From positions 1 through 43,477 of the forward strand of contig CAJQHM010000102.1 in assembly GCA_905478195.1 (NCBI GenBank): a DNA stretch of 43,477 bases, read 5' to 3'. How positions within the stretch are numbered: position 1 is the first letter of the stretch; every line of letters begins with the position of its first letter. The position numbers and the translations under genes are program-made. Source of the stretch: an uncultured Pseudomonadales bacterium (lineage in GTDB: Bacteria > Pseudomonadota > Gammaproteobacteria > Pseudomonadales > Pseudohongiellaceae). The notes below the pieces were generated by a model, which worked only from the letters and a program-made list of their open reading frames with translations, did not search any database and had not been told where the DNA came from. This document shows, piece after piece, positions 37,089 through 43,477 of this stretch.

Positions 37089-37462
37089 GCTGAGGTACCT
37101 GGGATATGCTTCGGTCGATCTTTATTTGGCTAGGATTGAGCAATGACTCGGCACTACTCTCGGGGTCTCTCTAATAGGCCTATATTGTATTAGCATGGTA
37201 ACAGGGCGGCTAGCTCTAACTGAGCCGGTTTTCGCATAGAGTGCAGTCCCGATTCTTGAAGGCTGAAATCTGGCCGATATAGGTGATTGCCCTGAAGAGC
37301 CTCGCCGCAAATACCCAGTTTTACTAGGCCTGTGGCGCGAGCGAGGCAGTTAGGATAAAAAGGGGAAAATTTGTTAGAATAGCGCCATATCTATGCGGCA
37401 GAAACACTATACTGCGCTCAAATTTTTTAACCCATCATTTTGCTAATATTGTGGAACTTACT
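37089..37462. other. 374-base divergent spacer between phoR and ompA
   Basis: This is where phoB would be expected. I searched the minus strand by eye for the PhoB ending (a VRGxGYRF-like sequence) and found none. Apart from the weak PHO-box-like site at 37187-37204 and a TATACT near 37409 that may serve the ompA promoter, I see nothing functional. Confidence 0.5.
37187..37204 (-). promoter_or_regulatory. Weak PHO-box-like site upstream of phoR
   Basis: On the minus strand the sequence is CTGTTAC-CATG-CTAATAC. The first half is a good PhoB half-site; the second matches four of seven. It lies about 100 bases ahead of the phoR start, so phoR may be under weak PhoB control. Confidence 0.3.
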
Positions 37463-37663
37463 ATGCGTTTACCTACAAAAATACTTTCAGTTGCACTCGT
37501 TTTAGCGTGGCTTGTCGCACCGGCTGCGTTAGCTGCCGAAGGCCAATTCTATGTGGCTCCTGGGCTGCAGTGGATGGAATTCGATGATACTACTGGGCTC
37601 AAACAACATACCAACTACTTCTTGGGCATTGGCTATGATTTTACCGACCGACCGACTGACTGA
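37463..37663 (+). pseudogene. OmpA/OprF-like gene, 5' part up to a frameshift
   Basis: From ATG 37463 (GTGGA eight bases upstream) the protein begins with a signal peptide (MRLPTKILSVALVLAWLVAP, cleavage near LAA). It continues as the first strands of an outer-membrane beta-barrel (GQFYVAPGLQWMEFDD; YFLGIGYDFTDR). It then runs into a short CCGA/CTGA repeat and stops at TGA 37661-37663. The barrel resumes in another frame as LSFELSTFDLD, so this is the front half of the gene that continues to 38535. Confidence 0.8.
37644..37663 (+). repeat. CCGA/CTGA tetranucleotide tract inside ompA
   Basis: Five consecutive 4-base units: CCGA three times, then CTGA twice. The last unit supplies the premature TGA. 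Taking away two units, or adding one, would bring the two halves of the gene into one frame; removal of two gives the natural reading FTDRLSFEL. Confidence 0.85.
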
Positions 37664-37671
37664 GCTTTGAG

Positions 37672-38535
37672 TTGAGCACGTTTGATCTGGATAGCAATAC
37701 GACTGGCGGTGGGGAAATTGATATAGACCACTACAAGTTTGACCTCATCTATGATTTAGGTGTGAATCTTGGCGCTCTCGATACTTTTGTGCTCGGTGGT
37801 GTGGGCAATAGCAATTTTGGTGGCGATAATGAGACGCTGTGGGATATAGGCGGCGGCGTAAGCTACAAAATTTCCGATAAGTGGTCTTGGCGTACTGCCG
37901 TGCGTTCATTTCAGTACCTGGGTCGTGATCATGAAGACTCTGATGTGGGTATTGATACTGCCTTAGTCTACCGCTTCGGTGGCAAGAGCTCTCGCCCAGC
38001 GGCCGCAGCACCAGCAGCAAGGCCTACGGCGGCTGCACCGGCAGCTCCAACACCAGCGGCTGCCCCGGATGCAGATAGAGACGGCGTTCCCGATAGCCGT
38101 GATAACTGTCCGGATACTCCTAGAAACTACGCCGTAGACGCAGACGGTTGCCCGATTCCAGTGGAAGAAGTGGCAAGAGTCGAGCTGATGGTTAACTTCG
38201 ACTTCGATCGCTCGGAAGTGAAGCCGGAATATTTCTCAGAAATAGAAGAAGTAAGCGATTTTATGGCGCAGTACCCCGACGTGGTCATCGAGTTAGAAGG
38301 CCATACAGATAGTCGCGGTACTGAGCAGTATAATCTGGGTCTTTTCGACCGTCGCGCCGCAGCAGTTCGTCAGGTCATGATCGATAGATTTAACGTGCAA
38401 GCGAGCCGTATTTCTTCGCGTGGCTTCGGTGAGCCACAGCCGGTGGCGAGTAACGATACAGACACGGGCCGTGCGCAGAATCGCCGCGTAATGACAGTGA
38501 TCATTAAGACGCTGCAAAATTACCGACCGCGTTAG
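37672..38535 (+). pseudogene. OmpA/OprF-like gene, 3' part with peptidoglycan-binding domain
   Basis: In frame from LSFELSTFDLD (about 37660) to 38535. It completes the barrel (KFDLIYDLGVNLGALDTFVL; VSYKISDKWSWRTAVRSF). An Ala/Pro linker, a thrombospondin type 3 calcium repeat (DADRDGVPDSRDNCPD) and a full OmpA C-terminal domain follow, with VNFDFDRSEVKPEY, LEGHTDSRGTEQYNLGLFDR and AQNRRV, which bind peptidoglycan. Everything after the tract is intact, so the break is recent or reversible. A TTG at 37672 could permit restart but would give no signal peptide. Confidence 0.85.
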
Positions 38536-38621
38536 TAATACATCCTAATACCTCCCGGCTCTATATGCCCTTTCAATCAAAAGCAGCTCCCATTTTAGCG
38601 TTCGGAAATACGAAGGTAGCA

Positions 38622-39128
38622 ATGCCCGATATTTCAGATTCGCAATTCAAATGGCGTAGTGAAAGCGAGTGTTTCTCACAGCTCAGTGATACATGGAAAA
38701 ACTGGCTTTTAGATTCCGGTTCACTGACGCAGTTACTCGTTGAAAAAAGTAGGGGAAACTTTCGTGTCGAGGTGCAGTCCGAGGGCTGGACTATTGTCCC
38801 ACAGCCAGCTGTGCGTTCGCGCTTCGGCCCTTTGGCAGCCGGGCATAGGTTCTGGTCGCGAAAAGTTGTGCTCCTGGGTAACGACATCCCCTGGGTGCTG
38901 GCACACACACTTATTCCTGAAGTTAGTTTGATGAGCCCACTGCAGCGAGTGTTGGAACTGAACGAAAAGCCCCTGGGAGAGTATCTGTTTTGTCATCCGG
39001 ATTTGCTTAGAAGTGGTATGGATATCACCTATTTTGCCGAGAGTTCCTGGGGAAGGCGCAGTCTTTTCTACCTCTTCAAGAAGCCAGTAATGGTTGCCGA
39101 GTTCTTTCTTCCTGTTATTTTAGATTAG
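38622..39128 (+). CDS. ubiC: Chorismate lyase
   Basis: A 168-residue cytoplasmic enzyme that converts chorismate to 4-hydroxybenzoate and pyruvate, the first step of ubiquinone synthesis. ATG 38622 has GAAGG five bases upstream and gives nearly the E. coli length (165); ATG 38565 would add 19 residues and has no ribosome site. Family segments are WLLDSGSLTQLLVEKSRGNF, VVLLGNDIPWVLAHTLIPEV, LNEKPLGEYLFCHPD and the end SWGRRSLFYLFKKPVMVAEF. The usual downstream neighbour ubiA is absent from the window. Confidence 0.9.
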   Translation: MPDISDSQFKWRSESECFSQLSDTWKNWLLDSGSLTQLLVEKSRGNFRVEVQSEGWTIVPQPAVRSRFGPLAAGHRFWSRKVVLLGNDIPWVLAHTLIPEVSLMSPLQRVLELNEKPLGEYLFCHPDLLRSGMDITYFAESSWGRRSLFYLFKKPVMVAEFFLPVILD

Positions 39129-39276
39129 CCCTTACAAACAATTCGTAATTTTTCCAAAGCGCTCTATACTTTAAGCGAGTAATCTTCTCGCATTTTTGCC
39201 GTTAATTAGGCGCCGGTCATTACAGCACATTGGATGTGCTCATTTGCTCGTCAGGCAACAGGGAAGGAGTCTCTAA

Positions 39277-40188
39277 TTGAATAATAAGAATCTTACATCA
39301 GAGCAGTGTCAGGCTCAAAATTCGAGCTGCAAGGGCTCTCAGGCAGCCGACGTCGCTGTCGATGCTACTCGTCTCTACCTCAAAGATATCGGCCACACGC
39401 CTCTACTGACTGCAGAAGAAGTATTTTATGGGCGGCGTGCACTACAGGGGGACAGTGCCAGCAGGCGCAGAATGATAGAGAGCAATCTGCGACTGTTAGT
39501 GGAAATTGCTAGGCGCTATCTTAATCGTGGTCTCTCCCTTCTGGACCTTATAGAAGAAGGCAATCTTGGTCTAATTCACGCGGTAGAAAAATTCGATCCG
39601 AAGAAATGTTTTCGCTTCTCGACTTGTGCAACTTGGTGGATTCGACAGAATATAGAGCGCGGCTTAATGAATCAGATGCGAACTATTCGTTTGCCGGTTC
39701 ACGTCGTGAAGCGATTAAACAGCTATCTACGCATTCAGCGAAATTCTGTCAGAGAAACAGGGCAAGAAGCGGGGCCTCGTGAGATCGCGGAATCGATTGG
39801 CTGTTCGCGCATAGATGTAGAGCGCATGATGATTCTAAACGAGAGTCTTAGCTCTGTGGATGCGCCTGCCTCCGCAGAATCCGATACAACTATAGTAGAT
39901 CTGCTCAGCGGCGAGTCGAAACAGAACCCGCGAAGCCATGTACAGACAGTGCAGATGAAATTGCGTCTGGAAGAATGGCTGCAGCAACTCACGGCTAAAC
40001 AACGAGAAATAATCTGTCGGCGTTTTGGCTTGGCTGGCTACGACGTTGATACGCTGGAAAACGTAGGGGTTGAAGTAGGCCTAACACGAGAGCGGGTCAG
40101 GCAGATTCAGATAGAAGCGTTGAGTCAGCTTAAGACACTAATTCGCAAAGAAGGGCTGAGCCGGGAGTTGTTGCTTGATGCGGTGTAG
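39277..40188 (+). CDS. rpoS: RNA polymerase sigma factor RpoS
   Basis: A 303-residue sigma-70 family protein starting at TTG 39277 with AAGGAG seven bases upstream. It follows E. coli RpoS closely: DATRLYLKDIGHTPLLTAEE (region 1.2), RMIESNLRLLVEIARRYLNR and LSLLDLIEEGNLGLIHAVEK (region 2), TIRLPVHVVKRLNSYLR (region 3) and VGLTRERVRQIQIEALSQL (region 4.2). It directs general stress and stationary-phase transcription. It is unusual in lying between ubiC and a CoA-transferase instead of after nlpD, and in having Cys where most sigma-70 proteins have Tyr in FSTYATWWIRQ. RpoS is the best match among group 2 factors. Confidence 0.85.
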   Translation: MNNKNLTSEQCQAQNSSCKGSQAADVAVDATRLYLKDIGHTPLLTAEEVFYGRRALQGDSASRRRMIESNLRLLVEIARRYLNRGLSLLDLIEEGNLGLIHAVEKFDPKKCFRFSTCATWWIRQNIERGLMNQMRTIRLPVHVVKRLNSYLRIQRNSVRETGQEAGPREIAESIGCSRIDVERMMILNESLSSVDAPASAESDTTIVDLLSGESKQNPRSHVQTVQMKLRLEEWLQQLTAKQREIICRRFGLAGYDVDTLENVGVEVGLTRERVRQIQIEALSQLKTLIRKEGLSRELLLDAV

Positions 40189-40303
40189 CCTGTCTTATTA
40201 CAAATAGTCGGTACTTGAACCCAACACTAGGCTGCCGTATCCTCATGCTCCGAATCGCAATTCTTATTTAGCGTAATGTACAACGACAATTCAGGAAGCC
40301 AAC

Positions 40304-41509
40304 GTGTTCAATCAAAGCGGTGATGGTGCTCTAAAGGGAAAGTTGGTAATCGATCTGTCTAGAGTTCTGGGCGGGCCCTATTGTACGCAGATGTTGGGTG
40401 ATCACGGCGCAGAGATAATCAAGATCGAGCCACCTAGGGGAGACGAGACTCGTGATTGGGGGCCTCCGTTTCATGACGAAGATTCTGCCTACTATATTGG
40501 AGTTAATAGAAACAAGCGTTCCATGGGTTTGGATTTATCAAAACCTGCTGGACAGGCAGTCTTGTTACGACTGTTAGAGAAGGCCGATGTGCTCATCGAA
40601 AACTACAAACCTGGCACCATGGAAAAATGGGGCCTTGGGTTTGAGGCCGTTCTGAGTGGGAAGTTTCCACGGCTAATACATTGCAGGGTTAGCGGTTTTG
40701 GAACTGATGGCCCGTGGGGAGGTTTCCCTGGCTATGATGCGATCATACAGGCGATGGCAGGGTGGTTTAGTGTAAACGGCGAGGCCGGGAGCAATCCAAC
40801 AAGGCTGGGCCTGGCCATGGTAGACATGGGGACCGGGCTGTACTCTGCGGTCGCGATACTCATGGCGCTAGCAGAGAGGGAAAAGTCGCAGCAGGGTCAG
40901 TACCTCGATATGACACTCTATGACTGTGCTGTCTCACTCATGCATCCCCATATTCCTAACTATATGTACTCGGGCAAGGTGCCTGAGGCTACCGGCAATG
41001 CTCATCCCAATATTAGCCCTTACGACACGTTCCGTACCAAGACAGTCGATATTTTTATAGGCGCTGGAAACGATCGGGCTTACGCGAAAATGTGCGTTGA
41101 GCTAGGAAGAGAAGAACTCATTACAGATAGCAGATTCCTTAAAAATATTGATCGCGTTACTAACAGGGATGACTTGAAAGCAGAAATAGAATCCAGCCTG
41201 ATGAAGATAGACGGCAACGAAATTGCCGACCGACTAGCCACTGCCGGTCTCGCCGCAGGTGCGATCTACAATACGGCGCAGGTGGTCGACAATGCCCATA
41301 CCAAACACCGTGAAATGGTAATCGAAGACGATTGGTACAAGATGGCAGGAACCCCAATAAAATTCTCGCGCACGCCGGGTTCGGTGCGGCATAAGCCGCC
41401 CAAATTTGGCCAGCACACCCGTGAGATTCTGCATGAGTTCGACTTCTCAGATCAGGAAGTTCAAGAGCTGTTAGCTGCCGATACGGCTCTGGAAAAGCGG
41501 CAGAGTTAG
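40304..41509 (+). CDS. Family III (CaiB/BaiF) CoA-transferase
   Basis: A 401-residue enzyme starting at GTG 40304 with AGGAAG upstream. It moves CoA between acyl groups through an aspartyl-CoA intermediate; the catalytic residue is Asp174 in LAMVDMGTGLYSA. Other family signs are LSRVLGGPYCTQMLGDHGAE, VNRNKRSMGLDLS and ENYKPGTMEKWGLG. Substrates of this family range from carnitine and bile acids to oxalate and aryl-succinates, and cannot be told from the sequence. No acyl-CoA dehydrogenase or other pathway gene is adjacent. Confidence 0.9.
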   Translation: MFNQSGDGALKGKLVIDLSRVLGGPYCTQMLGDHGAEIIKIEPPRGDETRDWGPPFHDEDSAYYIGVNRNKRSMGLDLSKPAGQAVLLRLLEKADVLIENYKPGTMEKWGLGFEAVLSGKFPRLIHCRVSGFGTDGPWGGFPGYDAIIQAMAGWFSVNGEAGSNPTRLGLAMVDMGTGLYSAVAILMALAEREKSQQGQYLDMTLYDCAVSLMHPHIPNYMYSGKVPEATGNAHPNISPYDTFRTKTVDIFIGAGNDRAYAKMCVELGREELITDSRFLKNIDRVTNRDDLKAEIESSLMKIDGNEIADRLATAGLAAGAIYNTAQVVDNAHTKHREMVIEDDWYKMAGTPIKFSRTPGSVRHKPPKFGQHTREILHEFDFSDQEVQELLAADTALEKRQS

Positions 41510-41571
41510 CCCTGAATTTTTCCTAAACTTTCAATATTTCCAATTTTAACCATTAATATCAATAACTTAAG

Positions 41572-41604
41572 TTGCTGATATTTTTTATTGTTTTTTGCTG
41601 ATAT
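41572..41604 (+). repeat. Direct repeat TTGCTGATAT upstream of the GntR gene
   Basis: The ten bases TTGCTGATAT occur at 41572-41581 and again at 41595-41604, 23 bases apart. The second copy includes the probable -35 element of the promoter. It may be a second protein-binding site or chance in an AT-rich stretch. Confidence 0.4.
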
Positions 41605-41631
41605 GGTGTTGTAGTGATATATAACACTACA
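41595..41631 (+). promoter_or_regulatory. Promoter and palindromic operator of the GntR-ABC operon
   Basis: TTGCTG at 41595-41600 is a likely -35 element. TGTAGTG-N8-CACTACA (41610-41631) is a perfect 7-base inverted repeat whose centre holds the likely -10 (TATATA 41618-41623, or TATAAC 41620-41625). The GntR gene starts 18 bases later. A repressor bound here would block RNA polymerase, so self-repression by the YtrA-type regulator is expected. Confidence 0.65.
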
Positions 41632-41649
41632 CGGGCGGGAGACTGCTAG

Positions 41650-42009
41650 TTGGAAATCAATTGGAACAATAAAGAGCCTATTTACCTGCAGCTTAGAGAC
41701 AGGCTGGTAGAGCTCATCATGGATGGAGTCCTCCTAGAGGGCGACGCATTGCCATCAGTGCGCCAGATTTCTAGCGAACAACGCATAAACCCGATCACCG
41801 TGTTGAAGGCGTTTCAAATTTTAGTCGATGAAGAACTGGTTGAGAAAAAACGGGGGCTTGGAATGTATGTCTTATCAGGAGCGAAGGAAAAACTATCTAC
41901 TGAAGAAAAAAGGAAGTTTCTTGAACAGGAATGGCCACAGATTGCTGAACGTATTGAGAGGCTGGGCTTGGAGGTCGATGAACTCCTTGGCAGCGAGAAG
42001 AATGGATAG
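41650..42009 (+). CDS. GntR-family regulator, YtrA subfamily
   Basis: A 119-residue repressor starting at TTG 41650 with GGGAG upstream. The winged helix occupies residues 1-75: EPIYLQLRDRLVELIMDGVL, LPSVRQISSEQRINPITVLK, FQILVDEELVEKKRGLGMYV. The short helical tail without a ligand domain marks the YtrA group, which is normally encoded just before ABC exporters and represses them. The ABC genes follow after 25 bases. The palindrome in its promoter is the probable binding site. Confidence 0.9.
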   Translation: MEINWNNKEPIYLQLRDRLVELIMDGVLLEGDALPSVRQISSEQRINPITVLKAFQILVDEELVEKKRGLGMYVLSGAKEKLSTEEKRKFLEQEWPQIAERIERLGLEVDELLGSEKNG

Positions 42010-42034
42010 AAATCGGGAATTTTGGGGATAGGCT

Positions 42035-42895
42035 ATGAGTAATATCGTCGAAGCCAGGTCACTTAGGAAAAACTATGGCAATTTCACTGCCTTGGACGGT
42101 GTGGATTTGCCCATCCCAAGTGGGGCTATTAGCGGATTGATAGGGCCTAACGGTGCCGGTAAGACGACTACGCTGAAAGCGCTCATTGGTCTGTGTGATG
42201 TGGACGGGGAGCTCAGTGTTGCAGGTCGCGACCCGCGAAGGGCGCGACACAAACTGATGGAGGATGTTTGCTTTATCGCCGATGTGGGCATCTTACCCAA
42301 GTGGCTAAAAGTTTCGCAGCTTATCGACTATGTGGAGGCAGTGCATCCGCGATTCGACCGTAAGAAAGCCGAAAAATTTCTAAGTACTACCGATATCCCT
42401 GCAAATAAGCGAATAAAAGAATTATCAAAGGGGATGGTGACACAACTTCATCTCGCTTTGGTTATGTCGATCGAGGTGCAGTTATTAGTGTTAGACGAGC
42501 CGACACTGGGTTTGGATATTATTTACCGTAAAGAGTTCTATGACCGCTTGCTAAATGATTACTACGACGGAAATAGAACAATAATAATTAGCACCCATCA
42601 GGTGGAGGAGATCGAGACACTGCTCTCGCATCTGCTCTTCATCAACAAGGGCAAGATAGTGCTAGATACTCTTATGAGTGAGCTTTGTGAAGTTTATACA
42701 GAAGTTCTGGTGGATGCGGACAAGATGGCGGAGGCGGATGCATGTGGCCCGATTCATGTTCGTGAGTTGTTGGGGAAGAAATCCTATACGTTTGAATCCG
42801 TTCCAAAGGAGCGATTGGAAGTATTGGGCGAGCTGCAGACTCCCAGTGTTGCAGACCTCTTCGTTGCCAAGTTGAAGGAGGACCGACATGGATAG
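42035..42895 (+). CDS. ABC transporter ATP-binding protein, YtrB-like
   Basis: A 286-residue ATPase. Walker A is GPNGAGKTTTLKALIG, Walker B is LLVLDEPTLGLD and the switch histidine is in IIISTHQVEEIE. The signature loop is KELSKGMVTQLHLA, with SKGM in place of SGGQ, a form common in the ABC-2 subfamily regulated by YtrA. The last ~70 residues are an accessory domain. It overlaps the permease gene by eight bases, which indicates translational coupling. The substrate is unknown; relatives respond to cell-wall antibiotics. Confidence 0.9.
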   Translation: MSNIVEARSLRKNYGNFTALDGVDLPIPSGAISGLIGPNGAGKTTTLKALIGLCDVDGELSVAGRDPRRARHKLMEDVCFIADVGILPKWLKVSQLIDYVEAVHPRFDRKKAEKFLSTTDIPANKRIKELSKGMVTQLHLALVMSIEVQLLVLDEPTLGLDIIYRKEFYDRLLNDYYDGNRTIIISTHQVEEIETLLSHLLFINKGKIVLDTLMSELCEVYTEVLVDADKMAEADACGPIHVRELLGKKSYTFESVPKERLEVLGELQTPSVADLFVAKLKEDRHG

Positions 42896-43477
42896 ATTCA
42901 CAATAGTCCAATTCTATGCGCTCTTGAGACGCGAAGTGCTAGAGCATCGAAATCTATTTATCGGTGCTCCCGCAGTTGTTGCGTTGCTTATACTGGTTGC
43001 AACTTCCTGGGTTGCCATGCAGATAGATGAAACTCAATTGGCGGAAGGACTGAGTTATATCTCCGTGTTGTTTGACGGTTTGTCGCCATTCGACATGGCG
43101 CCATTCTTTATGCTGCTGGCAATACCTTTTATGTTAACACTCTATATATGCAGCGCTATCTACCTGATTAATACTTTATTCCAAGATCGCAAGGAGATGA
43201 GTATTCTGTTCTGGCAGTCTATGCCCGTATCGAATCTGCAGACGGTGCTCTCTAAAGTCTTCACCGTAGTCATCGTAGCGCCGATCTTCTACGTTCTGAT
43301 TATTTTTGCGATGTACTTGATTGGCATGATTCTGCTGACCATCTTGGGTGTGAGTAATGAAGTGGATCTAGTAGGCATCGGATGGATGTTTCTGGCCGCT
43401 ATCGCCAGCTTGGTGCTTATCTATTGCTCTGCTTTAGTAACTTCGCTATGGCTTCTTCCCACTATTGGTTGGCTGCT
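42888..43477 (+). CDS. ABC-2 type permease, cut by the window end
   Basis: Starts at ATG 42888 with AAGGAGG ending eight bases before it. 196 residues are visible without a stop. It begins MDRFTIVQFYALLRREVLEH and has at least four membrane segments: APAVVALLILVATSWVAM, FFMLLAIPFMLTLYICSAIY, VFTVVIVAPIFYVLIIFAMY and FLAAIASLVLIYCSALVTSL. A cytoplasmic stretch with FQDRKEMSILFWQSMPVSN is typical of ABC-2 exporters. It forms the membrane part for the ATPase just upstream. Confidence 0.85.
   Translation, partial: MDRFTIVQFYALLRREVLEHRNLFIGAPAVVALLILVATSWVAMQIDETQLAEGLSYISVLFDGLSPFDMAPFFMLLAIPFMLTLYICSAIYLINTLFQDRKEMSILFWQSMPVSNLQTVLSKVFTVVIVAPIFYVLIIFAMYLIGMILLTILGVSNEVDLVGIGWMFLAAIASLVLIYCSALVTSLWLLPTIGWL

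Noticed and set aside
37122-37310. A 62-residue minus-strand frame as a possible phoB remnant
   Set aside because: Its translation shows no PhoB receiver or winged-helix motif.
37990-38075. Repetitive GCAGC/GCGGC sequence as a DNA repeat
   Set aside because: It encodes the Ala/Pro linker of the OmpA-like protein, a normal low-complexity hinge.
1-43477. CRISPR arrays, insertion sequences, prophage, tRNA or rRNA genes
   Set aside because: No regularly spaced repeats, transposase or integrase motifs, or tRNA-like cloverleaf was noticed on reading both strands.

Overview
This window looks like chromosomal DNA from a marine-type gammaproteobacterium. Every pointer is protein-level: an RpoS-type sigma factor, UbiC, an MltB-type transglycosylase, FeoA/FeoB with Bfd/Bfr, a PstC and PstA with very long N-termini, and many small exported proteins (NIPSNAP, cupin, NHL beta-propellers). 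Base composition looks balanced by eye. The exact lineage cannot be fixed from the sequence alone. I see no tRNA, rRNA, CRISPR array, insertion sequence or phage gene.

Layout. 1-5.4 kb: exported beta-propeller and cupin proteins, a YeeE/YedE (DUF395) sulfur-compound transporter, and a class III nucleotide cyclase fused to a C-terminal PilZ domain. 5.6-8.0 kb: an eroded patch with a shrunken, frameshifted DUF1631-like gene, an HExxH exported protease-like protein and a PilZ gene whose last residues lie in another frame. 8.1-11.7 kb: MltB-type transglycosylase, an unusual CtaA/COX15 and a saccharopine-dehydrogenase-like oxidoreductase. 12.2-15.3 kb: a cluster of a membrane-bound AraC regulator, two paralogous membrane proteins with matched histidines, and an unlisted 56-residue one-TM protein, preceded by an FNR-like palindrome and closed by a strong two-way terminator. 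15.5-21.8 kb: NIPSNAP, a TPR-like exported protein, CysE, a truncated sensor remnant, an NTF2-like exported protein and a GT39-type glycosyltransferase.

21.8-25.2 kb is an iron module: feoAB diverge from bfd-bfr across one Fur box. 25.4-37.1 kb is a phosphate/polyphosphate module: ppx-like, ppk1, a PHO box, pstS-pstC-pstA-pstB-phoU and convergent phoR. phoB, normally the partner of phoR, is not present beside it. 37.4-41.5 kb: an OmpA/OprF-like gene broken at a CCGA/CTGA tetranucleotide tract, ubiC, rpoS and a CaiB/BaiF CoA-transferase. 41.6 kb to the end: a YtrA-type GntR regulator, an ABC ATPase and the start of its permease, with a palindromic operator lying over the promoter.

The most interesting points are the tetranucleotide switch-like break in ompA, the cyclase-PilZ fusion, the AraC/two-membrane-protein/microprotein cluster with an FNR-like site, and the pho locus lacking phoB. 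No strong candidate for a wholly new defence or mobile system was seen.
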